From Clostridium magnum DSM 2767 (GTDB taxonomy: Bacteria; Bacillota; Clostridia; Clostridiales; Clostridiaceae), in the NCBI RefSeq assembly GCF_001623875.1, contig NZ_LWAE01000002.1, positions 1,104,001-1,168,000 on the forward strand: 64,000 nt of DNA, written 5' to 3'. The notes beneath the pieces are model-generated. The model saw nothing but the letters and a program-made list of their open reading frames with translations. It did not search any database and was not told the DNA's origin. Shown piece by piece: positions 16,499 through 24,088 of the stretch. Within the stretch, counting starts at the first letter, position 1. Every line of letters begins with the position of its first letter. A program made the translations under genes and the position numbers.

Positions 16499-16694
16499 TG
16501 GTAAACAAATAACGATAGTGCTGTGTTAAGGCTATTGTGTGTTCGATAAGATAATGCATCAAGATTTATTTGAAGTAAAATCTGAAAAAGAAAAATTTAT
16601 ATAAGTAGACTAAAGCGTTTATACCTATTAAGTTAATAATAGGCAATTGATGTAGTCAGAAAAAGGTTCCTAAATATTGAATTAAATTTAGGAT

Positions 16695-17015
16695 AATAAA
16701 GGATGAACTGTAGAAAAAGTTATTAATGGAAGTATTGTTGAAGTAAAGGTAGGAGATCAGCTTGAAGTGGTTCGTTTATTAGGAATTTGTATTCCTATTG
16801 AACTGAATGACAAAGCCATGGAGTCTCTTAAAAGCGAAAACAGGTGGAAATTTGGGGGATTTAATACTATGAAAATAAATATTCTCCAGAGTTAGGGAAA
16901 TAAGGAAGGCTTGAAGCCTATATATTTTAAACATATTTTAATAAATGGAAGCTTAATTGAAAAGGGACTAGCGATAGTTCTTTCAACTCACGTTGTCGCA
17001 TCTTCATTGTAGGAT
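16695..17015 (+). pseudogene. Decayed nuclease-fold (SNase-like) gene, paralogue of 8347-9072
   Basis: One frame reads TVEKVINGSIVEV, then VVRLLGICIPIELNDKAM, matching TVEKVLDGSTLIV and VSLLGLYIPVEMKDKAM of the intact gene. After frameshifts, further matches follow: YYE-KYSPE, EAYIYFKHIL and EKGLAIVLSTH. No start is left and several stops and shifts occur. Unlike the intact copy, this one keeps an Arg at the R35 position. It occupies part of the 16,499-17,334 gap. Confidence 0.75.
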
Positions 17016-17079
17016 ATGTTTCCAGTGACGAAGCACGTTGAGTGTGTTGTCTTGATGTCAAGGGTTTAGAAATAAGGAC

Positions 17080-17186
17080 TACTCAAAACACTGATAAATA
17101 AAGGGTTTCCGAGATTGGAAGATATTCTGCCTGTTATTCGGCAGTACCTTTTAACCTCAGAAATCCTTATTTTTATGTTTTGAGGA
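17080..17186. repeat. Long imperfect inverted repeat with inner hairpin
   Basis: The left arm (17,080-17,113) contains CTCAAAACA and AATAAAGGGTTTCCGAG. The right arm (17,156-17,186) contains CTCAGAAATCCTTATT and TGTTTTGAG. They pair over about 30 positions with a few mismatches and G-U pairs. Inside is CTGCC...GGCAG. It may be a terminator-like structure or the relic of a small palindromic mobile element; no protein is encoded. Confidence 0.55.
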
Positions 17187-17334
17187 AACAAATCCACTGT
17201 AAAAATGTGCGTAGGGTCGAGGAGATAGAATGGATAATTTCTTAGGGTTGTGGAGATAGGATAGATGTATAATATAGGAACAAGAAATACAGATTTTGAT
17301 TGAGAAAAAACTTAGTGATATAGAGATGAAGTGC

Positions 17335-17366
17335 TTGATTATTATAGCGCATTGCGCTATAATAAT
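17335..17366 (+). promoter_or_regulatory. Methylase promoter inside a perfect GCGC-containing palindrome
   Basis: TTGATT (17,335-17,340), 17 bases, then TATAAT (17,358-17,363). A 29-base palindrome (17,338-17,366) with 14-base arms ATTATTATAGCGCA around one central T covers the spacer and -10. It holds two GCGC tetranucleotides. It ends 34 bases before the methylase ATG. Confidence 0.8.
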
Positions 17367-17400
17367 GAGGAATACTTAAACTTTAAAAAGGAGATTACTT

Positions 17401-18417
17401 ATGATTGATATAAAGAAAAAGTCACTTACTGATTTTACATTTATTGATTTATTTGCTGGATTAGGTGGTTTTAGAATTGCATTGGAATCACTGGGTGCTA
17501 AATGTGTATATTCAAATGAATGGGATGAACCCGTACGAGAAGTTTATGCAGATAATTTTGGAGATATTCCAGAAGGGGACATCACACAAGTAGATGAAAA
17601 TTCTATTCCAGAACATGATATTTTATGTGCTGGATTTCCGTGTCAGGCTTTCTCAATAAGTGGAAAACAGCGTGGATTTGACGACAGTAGAGGTACGTTA
17701 TTCTTCGATGTAGCAAGAATTATAAAAGCTAAGAAGCCAAAGATTGTTTTTATGGAAAATGTTAAGAATTTTGCTTCTCATGACGATGGTAAAACTGTTT
17801 CGGTTGTGAAAGCCATAATGGAGGAATTGGGGTATAGATTTCATCAGAAAGTTTTGAATGCTGTTAACTATGGAATTCCTCAAAAGAGAGAACGTATCTA
17901 CATGGTTTGTTTTAGAAATGACATAAACATTGAAGATTTCAGTTTTCCAAAGTCATTCCCATTAAAAAGGCACGTTGAAGATTTTTTATTAGAGGATGAA
18001 AATCAGGTAAAGGATTTATACATAGAACGTCCAGATACTTATTTTAATGGGGTTGAAGATAATCAGTACAGTAACAAACCAATTAGACTAGGTATAGTAA
18101 ACAAAGGTGGTCAAGGTGAAAGAATATACAGTACAAAAGGGATAGCAATTACGCTTTCGGCTTACGGAGGAGGAATATTTGCTAAGACTGGTGGATACCT
18201 AATTAATGGAAAGACCAGAAAACTACATCCCAGAGAATGTGCAAGAATAATGGGATATCCTGATAGCTATAAAATTTGTAAAAGTTCAAATCAAGCATAT
18301 AAGCAATTTGGTAATTCTGTAGTTATTGATGTTTTGCAACTGATTGGTCAAGAGATAGGAAGTGCCATGGAGGGAGCAGCAAATGAACGAGATGGAATTC
18401 AGACAATGGCTATCTGA
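17401..18417 (+). CDS. M.HhaI-like cytosine-5 DNA methyltransferase (GCGC)
   Basis: This 338-residue C5 methylase shows the motifs in the usual order: FIDLFAGLGGF (I, SAM binding), AGFPCQAFS with catalytic Cys81 (IV), MENV with Glu119 (VI), PQKRERIY (VIII), then the target-recognition region and KQFGNSVV (X). Residue numbers equal those of M.HhaI. The recognition region, GIVNKGGQGERIYS and ITLSAYGGGIFAKTGGYL, matches my memory of M.HhaI almost residue for residue, so specificity for GCGC is well supported. It protects host DNA from the R.HhaI-like enzyme encoded convergently at 18,672-19,466. AAAAAGGAG gives the ribosome site. It overlaps the next gene by 35 bases. Confidence 0.92.
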   Translation: MIDIKKKSLTDFTFIDLFAGLGGFRIALESLGAKCVYSNEWDEPVREVYADNFGDIPEGDITQVDENSIPEHDILCAGFPCQAFSISGKQRGFDDSRGTLFFDVARIIKAKKPKIVFMENVKNFASHDDGKTVSVVKAIMEELGYRFHQKVLNAVNYGIPQKRERIYMVCFRNDINIEDFSFPKSFPLKRHVEDFLLEDENQVKDLYIERPDTYFNGVEDNQYSNKPIRLGIVNKGGQGERIYSTKGIAITLSAYGGGIFAKTGGYLINGKTRKLHPRECARIMGYPDSYKICKSSNQAYKQFGNSVVIDVLQLIGQEIGSAMEGAANERDGIQTMAI

Positions 18418-18691
18418 AAATGATGTGCCGAAGAAGATACAAAGTGATTTTGTATCAAGATTGAAACGTTTTGAGAGGGCAATAGAAAACTGCGATATTG
18501 ATGAGCAATATCGCAGTGATAAATATCAATATTTGTTTTCGCTTTTTCAAAACAAAGGGATAAATGACAACATGAAGAAATATAAAAATGTTGATTTACC
18601 AATAGGAAAATACCAGTTTAGTACATTTAAGCATGCACTAAATAAGTACAAACAGTTCCTTGAGGAAGGGCTTACTTCAAAGCCTGTGTGA
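18383..18691 (+). CDS. Small protein encoded between methylase and endonuclease
   Basis: This 102-residue, mostly helical, charged protein (EFRQWLSENDVPKKIQSDFV, RLKRFERAIENCDID) has no recognised family. ATG 18,383 is chosen because GGAGGG lies 9 bases upstream, inside the methylase gene. It overlaps the methylase 3' end by 35 bases and the convergent endonuclease gene by 20, so it is tightly packed into the restriction cassette. It may be a control or accessory protein of the system, or the remains of one. Confidence 0.6.
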   Translation: MNEMEFRQWLSENDVPKKIQSDFVSRLKRFERAIENCDIDEQYRSDKYQYLFSLFQNKGINDNMKKYKNVDLPIGKYQFSTFKHALNKYKQFLEEGLTSKPV

Positions 18692-19466
18692 ACTCATTTG
18701 AGTCTATTCCTTTTTTAGTATTTTTTAAATTAATTGAAAAAATTACATTTGCATTAAAAGTGTTAGAAAGCTTTCTAATTTCATATTCGGAATCACGCAA
18801 AGAGAACATATACTCATATCCACGTAATATAAAACGCTGATTATGAAGAGATTGAGTTGAAGCTACAAAAAGTTTACCACCTTCTTCTCTTGTACTTTTA
18901 ATAACATAGTTATGGGATCTAATGTAGCTTAGAACATTGGATATATTACTTTTCCCACAATCACTAGATCCGCTGCGTTTAATTCTATATTTAGCAGTAA
19001 CATAGAAGTACTCACTAAATCTCTCAATAGGTAAAATAGTATAGTTATTTGTTATAAAATAGCGGGTTCCCTTGTTTCTATAGGTATCAATAATCCAGTT
19101 TGTAAATATGTCAGAGCCATTATTCATTATTATTTCTTTGCCGGCTGTTCCAGCCTCTTTAAACTCGTCAAATTGAGCATTCATATGTTCCATGATTTTT
19201 ACTGCGTAAGCATTGATTCGATTGGAATTTTGCTGACTATAATTGAATGTGCCGGATGCAATATCCGGAAGCAAAACAAACTGACCGCATTGTGCTGGAG
19301 AGTGTTTTGCATCAATGTAAAAAGTACTGCCAGATTTAGTTTTTACTTTAATGTCTGGAACGGTAGAATCAGATCCACCTTCATGTTTAAAGCTTGCATA
19401 TTCACCGAATTTTCTATTTAAGTATTCGGTACAGTCAATTTCAAAATCTTCCCATATTGATGACAT
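18672..19466 (-). CDS. R.HhaI-like type II restriction endonuclease (GCGC)
   Basis: This 264-residue enzyme starts at 19,466, where AGGAGG precedes the ATG; a longer frame start overlaps the methylase gene upstream. Residues 30-54 contain GGSDSTVPDI and FYIDAK, a PD-x(13)-D-x-K nuclease core (D38, D52, K54). CGQFVLLPDIASG, YRIKRSGSS and LSNTFNANVIFSINLKN match the HhaI endonuclease as I recall it. It should cut unmethylated GCGC. It is the last gene of a leftward operon after the XRE regulator and second methylase, 13 bases after the methylase stop. The 3' end overlaps the convergent small gene. Confidence 0.85.
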   Translation of the reverse strand: MSSIWEDFEIDCTEYLNRKFGEYASFKHEGGSDSTVPDIKVKTKSGSTFYIDAKHSPAQCGQFVLLPDIASGTFNYSQQNSNRINAYAVKIMEHMNAQFDEFKEAGTAGKEIIMNNGSDIFTNWIIDTYRNKGTRYFITNNYTILPIERFSEYFYVTAKYRIKRSGSSDCGKSNISNVLSYIRSHNYVIKSTREEGGKLFVASTQSLHNQRFILRGYEYMFSLRDSEYEIRKLSNTFNANVIFSINLKNTKKGIDSNEFTQALK

Positions 19467-19479
19467 AATAATTATCCTC

Positions 19480-20448
19480 CTATTTTTCAAGATGATTGAT
19501 GATGCAATCACCTAATTTTTTAATGACATTAACTGTCATCGCATTTCCAGCCTGCATAAGTAAGTGTCTATTTGTAACACTGTCTTTTACCTTTTCTGCG
19601 TATTCAACAGGAAAACCTTGTAAAAGTAGTGCTTCAAAACCTGTTAGTTCCTTAATTGAATGATTTTTTATGTAAAAAATGCCGTCTCTCTGCGAGCGTA
19701 ATGTTGGCACCTTTCCACGGTATAACCTTAAATCGGACATTCTTGTGTCAATTATAAGTTTTTCTTCATCCAGGAAATCGGTTGGTACATGTTTTCCTTG
19801 ATTTGTTGGATTTTTTAGGTAGTATGTAAATTTTTCAAGATTAATCTCTGATATATCATTGTTTGAATCAATTAAATAGTTTTCTAAATCAAGAACAGGT
19901 TCAACTGTTGGCCACTCGAAGCCATCAGCAGATAGATTGGATTTCTTATCAAATCCAATGAAATATACTCGTTGCCGCATTTGAGGGACTCCATAATCAA
20001 GGCTGGTTAGTACCTTGTAAACAACTGAGTATCCGATATCATCATACTCACTCATAATTTTTTTTATAGTTGTACCTTTATCATGGCTCACAAGCCCACG
20101 TACGTTTTCTAATATGAAGCATTTTGGGCGAGTTTCATTAAGAATTTTTATAAGATGGAAAATTATTTGTCCTCTATCATCATCAAAACCTGCTTTTCTA
20201 CCTATGACAGAGAATGATTGGCAGGGAAAACCCGCAATTAAAAGATCAAATGATGGCAGGGCTTCACATTTAATTTTTTTTAAATTCCCAAAGTTCTTTT
20301 CATTTTCAGTGTTAAACATCTGTTTGTATGTTTCAACCGATAGTCTACTTGTATCGGAATAACCGACACATTTTAATCCACTCTGCTCTAAGCCTAGCCT
20401 TCCGGCTCCTATACCAGAGCAAAAGTCGAAAAATGTATTTATCTTCAT
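19480..20448 (-). CDS. Second cytosine-5 DNA methyltransferase of the restriction cassette
   Basis: This 322-residue C5 methylase has FFDFCSGIGAGRLGLE (I), AGFPCQSFSVIGR with catalytic Cys76 (IV), LENVRGL (VI), PQMRQRVYFIGF (VIII) and QAGNAMTVNVI (X). The recognition region (about residues 195-275, with VPTLRSQRDGIFYIKN) is unlike that of the M.HhaI-like enzyme, so its specificity may differ or it may read the same site another way. It sits directly upstream of the endonuclease on the same strand, so it is co-transcribed and the cell carries two methylases for one visible endonuclease. Confidence 0.88.
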   Translation of the reverse strand: MKINTFFDFCSGIGAGRLGLEQSGLKCVGYSDTSRLSVETYKQMFNTENEKNFGNLKKIKCEALPSFDLLIAGFPCQSFSVIGRKAGFDDDRGQIIFHLIKILNETRPKCFILENVRGLVSHDKGTTIKKIMSEYDDIGYSVVYKVLTSLDYGVPQMRQRVYFIGFDKKSNLSADGFEWPTVEPVLDLENYLIDSNNDISEINLEKFTYYLKNPTNQGKHVPTDFLDEEKLIIDTRMSDLRLYRGKVPTLRSQRDGIFYIKNHSIKELTGFEALLLQGFPVEYAEKVKDSVTNRHLLMQAGNAMTVNVIKKLGDCIINHLEK

Positions 20449-20486
20449 TATTACCCCCCGATGTATTTAAAGATATTTGCTCAATA

Positions 20487-20699
20487 TCAGTCTTTTATCA
20501 TTTCAACAATATCAGAAATATCACAGTCAAGTGCCTTGCAAACTTTAGTTAACGTTTCGGTACTTATATTTTCATTTTTTGACATTTTAGTAATGGAAGA
20601 AGAGCTTATTCCAGCGGCAATCTGTAAATCCTTCTTTTTCATATCTTTGTCAATAAGTAATTTCCATAATTTTTTATAACTTATGGACATTGATTTCAC
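20487..20699 (-). CDS. XRE-family control protein of the restriction operon
   Basis: This 70-residue single-domain helix-turn-helix protein reads KKKDLQIAAGISSSSITKMS as the turn and recognition helix, then NISTETLTKVCKALDCDI. The fold and size match Cro/CI-like regulators and restriction C proteins. It is first in the leftward operon, before the second methylase and the endonuclease. Tandem near-palindromic sites overlap its promoter (20,747-20,775), so autoregulation is likely. The start may be Met1 or Met4. Confidence 0.82.
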   Translation of the reverse strand: MKSMSISYKKLWKLLIDKDMKKKDLQIAAGISSSSITKMSKNENISTETLTKVCKALDCDISDIVEMIKD

Positions 20700-20746
20700 C
20701 TCTCAACTTTTACATTAAAACAAGTGAAGTGGCTTAGATAAAGACC

Positions 20747-20797
20747 ACTTTTTAAAGTGCACTTTTTAAAGTATAACATCTCAAAATGTAAAAAACA
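20747..20797 (-). promoter_or_regulatory. Promoter and tandem operators of the leftward restriction operon
   Basis: On the minus strand, TTGTTT (20,792-20,797), 17 bases, TATACT (20,770-20,775). Two copies of ACTTTTTAAAGT (20,747-20,758 and 20,761-20,772, each a near palindrome) lie 14 bases apart across and downstream of the -10. This is the layout of a C-protein-type autoregulatory operator. A related ACTTTAAAAAAG occurs near 20,911 before the divergent gene. Confidence 0.65.
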
Positions 20798-20849
20798 ATG
20801 CTTAATGAATGAAAAATCATGCGATAGCAAGAATATTCTGTTGAATTGA

Positions 20850-20878
20850 TTGAAAGTTCTTTCTTTGGATGTTACAAT
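20850..20878 (+). promoter_or_regulatory. Promoter of the first prophage gene
   Basis: TTGAAA (20,850-20,855), 17 bases, TACAAT (20,873-20,878), about 86 bases before the ATG at 20,964. It diverges from the restriction operon promoter. Confidence 0.55.
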
Positions 20879-20963
20879 ATTATCCAAGGGGTTAAATGAA
20901 AAACGCAAGATACTTTAAAAAAGCATAATATGATTTATTACGCTACTTATTGGAGGGGTTATT

Positions 20964-22832
20964 ATGGCAGGCAATCGTTCATTTAAAGATTATGTGGCAG
21001 ATAGATTTTATAATGAGTTGTTTGCTGCCATACAAAGCTATACTGCAGATAACTACGATAATCTAGACTTACGGCTATACAGAGTTCGAACAATCGGTGG
21101 CATAGAATTGTCAGATATAGATGTAAAATTTATATCTATTAATGACTTGCCGGATATGAAAATAGAATTTGATGTTGCGGTAGAAGCTGAACTGGAAGCC
21201 AGGGAGTCGGATTATCACTACGATGAATCGGAAACGTGCAAGCAATGGTTTATGCTGAAATGTTCCGGTAATTTGGATTGCAATTTAGATGACTTTACAA
21301 TCTCCAGTGTAACTGAATATACTAGCAAAAATAGGCAGCCAAAGCCTATGTCAGACTCTCTGGTTCCTATCATTAATAGAGAACAATTAGAATCTGTTGC
21401 TACAGATATCCTTCGAAGGAATTATCCTGAAGCATTGCAAACACCGATGGCAGTAGAGCCACAGAAGCTTGCAGAGAAAATGGGTCTCGAAATACAAATG
21501 CGAGAAATAACTAAGGATTTTTCTGTCTTCGGACAGATATATTTTCATGACTGTGATACTGAATTTTATGATGAAGACAGCGATGAAATGGTCCAGGCCC
21601 ATGTGGATGCACGTACTATTTTTGTGGACCCAAAAGCATACTTCCTTCGTAATCTCGGCTCAGTCAACAATACCATTGTGCACGAGTGCGTTCATTGGGA
21701 TCAACACAGAAAAGCATTTGAGCTGGAGCGGCTATATAACAGTAGTGCCACACGAATCAAGTGTCAAGTAGTCGGCGGTATTAAAGACAATAGCAGGGAT
21801 GCGACTGACTGGATGGAATGGCAGGCAAATGCTCTCGCACCAAGGATTCAAATGCCACTTTCAACGTTCAAGACCAAAGCGTTTGAATTTATCAAGCAGT
21901 TTCGTGCAGAACTTGGAACGTTTGAACTTATAGATATAATGGAGCCAGTTATTGATGCCTTGGCGACGTTCTTTACTGTATCTCGTGCCTCAGCAAAAAT
22001 CCGGATGATTGATGCCGGATTTGAGGAAGCTATCGGAACCTTTACATATATAGACGGTCGCTATGTCAAGCCGCATAAATCTAAAAAGGGTACCTTGCAA
22101 AGAAATCAGACATTTTCGATTGGAGCGCAGGATGCTGCGATCCAAAGCATAACCAACCCTGCAATGAGTGCTCTGATAAGAGATGGTAGCTATCAATATG
22201 TTGATTCTCACTTCGTTTTAAATCATCCGAGGTATTTAACGCAGGATGAGAATGGAGTTACCATATTAACCAATTTTGCACGAAACAATATGGAAGAGTG
22301 CTGTTTGGTTTTCGATTTATCGGTCAAGTCTGGTTGCAAGGAAAGATACCATAGTGAGTGTTTTCTCAATCGTGACAAGGCATCGGATATTGATTTCGAC
22401 ATAAAATATTGTAATGGTTTTGAGTATGCAACTCCAGAAAGGAAAGCCAAAATACTGGCTGATACATTGGCGGACGAAATGCGAGTCTACAATGAACTTC
22501 CAACAAGTTTTACAAAGTCCCTTCAAATGGTATTTAACTGGAAGAATGTTACCTTTGTAGAAATAGAAAAAAGAACAATGCTGAGTTCAAAAACGGTAAG
22601 TCGCATTGTCAACGGAGAAAACCAAGGGTCAATTAATTCCATAATTTTGATTTGTCTAGGACTTCATCTGCCTCCTGAAATCAGTAAGCACATTATTGAT
22701 AAATCACCGTTCTCATTGAGCTTCAGCAATCAGAGTCATCTTTGGTATAATTTTGTATTGACTCACCTTTATACAAAGTCGATGGACGAAATCAGAGCCT
22801 TTTTACAAGAACACGGTGCAGAGGCATTATAA
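20964..22832 (+). CDS. ImmA/IrrE metallo-endopeptidase, prophage regulator
   Basis: This 622-residue protein has an N-terminal acidic domain (residues 1-120) and an ImmA/IrrE-type zinc protease core with NNTIVHECVHWDQH (about residue 240) and a later WMEWQANALAPR glutamate segment. The C-terminal region has a helix-turn-helix-like stretch, FVEIEKRTMLSSKTVSRIVN (about 535-555). I recall this long protein as a conserved first gene of Clostridia prophages. It probably cleaves a phage or host regulator. GGAGGGG precedes the ATG. Codon use is richer in G+C than in the genes to its left, so it marks the left part of the prophage. Confidence 0.82.
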   Translation: MAGNRSFKDYVADRFYNELFAAIQSYTADNYDNLDLRLYRVRTIGGIELSDIDVKFISINDLPDMKIEFDVAVEAELEARESDYHYDESETCKQWFMLKCSGNLDCNLDDFTISSVTEYTSKNRQPKPMSDSLVPIINREQLESVATDILRRNYPEALQTPMAVEPQKLAEKMGLEIQMREITKDFSVFGQIYFHDCDTEFYDEDSDEMVQAHVDARTIFVDPKAYFLRNLGSVNNTIVHECVHWDQHRKAFELERLYNSSATRIKCQVVGGIKDNSRDATDWMEWQANALAPRIQMPLSTFKTKAFEFIKQFRAELGTFELIDIMEPVIDALATFFTVSRASAKIRMIDAGFEEAIGTFTYIDGRYVKPHKSKKGTLQRNQTFSIGAQDAAIQSITNPAMSALIRDGSYQYVDSHFVLNHPRYLTQDENGVTILTNFARNNMEECCLVFDLSVKSGCKERYHSECFLNRDKASDIDFDIKYCNGFEYATPERKAKILADTLADEMRVYNELPTSFTKSLQMVFNWKNVTFVEIEKRTMLSSKTVSRIVNGENQGSINSIILICLGLHLPPEISKHIIDKSPFSLSFSNQSHLWYNFVLTHLYTKSMDEIRAFLQEHGAEAL

Positions 22833-22854
22833 AAATTAAAAATACTTTTTGAGA

Positions 22855-22879
22855 AGCGGACACGGGATGTCCGCTTTTT
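22855..22879 (+). terminator. Intrinsic terminator after the ImmA/IrrE gene
   Basis: AGCGGACA pairs perfectly with TGTCCGCT around a five-base loop and runs into TTTT. It starts 23 bases after the stop codon. Confidence 0.85.
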
Positions 22880-22897
22880 GCATCTGAAAATCTATAT

Positions 22898-22945
22898 GAG
22901 CCATACATGAATCCTATTAAGGGGTTTGTGTATGGCTCTTTTTTT
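22898..22945 (+). terminator. Second intrinsic terminator
   Basis: GAGCCATACA pairs with TGTATGGCTC across a 28-base spacer that may fold further, followed by seven T. Two successive terminators isolate the ImmA/IrrE gene from the replication operon. Confidence 0.8.
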
Positions 22946-23133
22946 GTTGTTTTGTATGTTTTTATACGAAAAAGGCATCTTTCTAACCTCAATTATAACG
23001 GACATGAGGTGTCCGACCAGGCTGTCCTTTTTTAACTTACAATAAAAATAGACGGAGGACAAGTTCTTTGTAAGTAGAAAATACGACCGCTCCTCGTCTA
23101 TAAAAAAATATCAAAATGCCTGATTTGCAATAA

Positions 23134-23275
23134 GGCAAAGGATACATATTGTTTCGCTCAAGTCCGCAAGGACTGTGGCGTTGCAATAGAAGTACCTTCC
23201 CTTGTTGCGCTCATTTTCAGGATAAAAGGGTCTGTGTACTTCAAAGCACAGACCTTTTTGTGTGTATCCTTTGCC
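23134..23275 (+). ncRNA. Structured leader before the sigma-like gene
   Basis: GGCAAAGGATACA (23,134-23,146) and TGTATCCTTTGCC (23,263-23,275) are exact 13-base complements enclosing about 115 nt. Within lies a terminator-like hairpin GGTCTGTG/CACAGACC plus TTTTT (23,229-23,259) and other short stems. Formation of the outer stem and of the inner terminator look like competing or nested states. It ends 32 bases before the ATG at 23,308. An open frame from 23,149 runs through it but has no ribosome site. Confidence 0.55.
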
Positions 23276-23307
23276 GCCAATGCAGTCCGGCGGAAAGGAC
23301 GCAAAAA

Positions 23308-23841
23308 ATGAGGATTAGAATTCTGTACGACAACAAACCCACCTATCTGGAGGTACCGGACAAGGACTGCACCGTAATGATTGACTCAGATTATGAAGAG
23401 CGCCTCTCATCTGCCGAAGACAAGGAAACTGTGGCTCGCCGTTCTGTGCAAGAGATTATGGAGGAGCGTTTCAACAAACCTGAGTACAACAACTGGCATA
23501 AATTCAACCGCCACTACGGTGAACCAAAGAAAAAGTTCCGCAAAGACGATGAGGCTGAGGATAAATCCGATGCAATGGATTCTTTTCCTGACAACTCAGA
23601 TGAAGAGACCTGGGAGAAACAGGCAGAGTATGAATATGTCTGTGAAATTATTCGTAAGGCTCTCAAGGAAAAACAGGCAGAGCTACTGATAGCTATCGTC
23701 ATGGATGGAGTTTCTGTAACAGATTATGCAAAGCGTGAAGGTGTCTCAGTCAGTGCCATTTCACACCGTATGGAAACAGCAATTAAGAATTTCAAAAAAG
23801 TTTTTCCGAAATCCTCAACTTTCCCCTCTTCCCAAGGCTAA
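23308..23841 (+). CDS. Phage sigma-70 region 4-like transcription factor
   Basis: This 177-residue protein starts with a short beta-rich domain (MRIRILYDNKPTYLEVP), then an acidic helical middle. It ends with a sigma region 4-type helix-turn-helix (about residues 130-165: ELLIAIVMDGVSVTDYAKRE, then VSVSAISHRMETAIKNFKK). It probably directs transcription of phage genes or acts as an RNA polymerase adaptor. ATG 23,308 is chosen because GGAAAGGACG precedes it; the upstream extension crosses the structured leader. The last codons overlap a 40-base motif that recurs twice in the prophage. Confidence 0.75.
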   Translation: MRIRILYDNKPTYLEVPDKDCTVMIDSDYEERLSSAEDKETVARRSVQEIMEERFNKPEYNNWHKFNRHYGEPKKKFRKDDEAEDKSDAMDSFPDNSDEETWEKQAEYEYVCEIIRKALKEKQAELLIAIVMDGVSVTDYAKREGVSVSAISHRMETAIKNFKKVFPKSSTFPSSQG

Positions 23842-23852
23842 AAGGTAGAGGG
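23813..23852 (+). repeat. Three-copy motif, copy 1
   Basis: CCTCAACTTTCCCC, a short variable part, then GGCTAAAAGGTAGAGG. It overlaps the sigma-like stop codon and precedes the small gene at 23,888. The same framework recurs at 28,144-28,183 and 62,647-62,686. Confidence 0.65.
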
Positions 23853-23887
23853 CAGCAAATAAACGCTCTCAGAAAGAGGTGAACAAC

Positions 23888-24088
23888 ATGAAACATAATT
23901 TGCGAATCAGTGTTTCAAAACATCCGCAGTCTGGCGGGATTGTATCCTGTCGCAATGTCACCATAAGGGAGCGTTTCCTTCGTTTCTTCCTTGGGGATAT
24001 TCAGAAACTGACCATCCTTGTTCCAGGTGATACCGTACAGGAACTTGCCATCTGCGAGACTCAGGAAGGAGGAAAAAGCCATGAGTAA
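23888..24088 (+). CDS. Small conserved phage protein
   Basis: This 66-residue basic protein (SKHPQSGGIVSCRNVTIRE, then RFLRFFLGDIQKLTILVPGD) is of a type I recall after the sigma-like gene in many Clostridia prophages. Its function is unknown. AGAAAGAGGTG precedes the ATG at 23,888. It overlaps the next gene by 8 bases, so the early genes are translationally coupled. Confidence 0.6.
   Translation: MKHNLRISVSKHPQSGGIVSCRNVTIRERFLRFFLGDIQKLTILVPGDTVQELAICETQEGGKSHE

Noticed and set aside
23149..23307. Upstream extension of the sigma-like gene from a TTG at 23,149
   Set aside because: It crosses a long perfect inverted repeat and a terminator-like hairpin and has no ribosome site; ATG 23,308 has one and gives the normal product.
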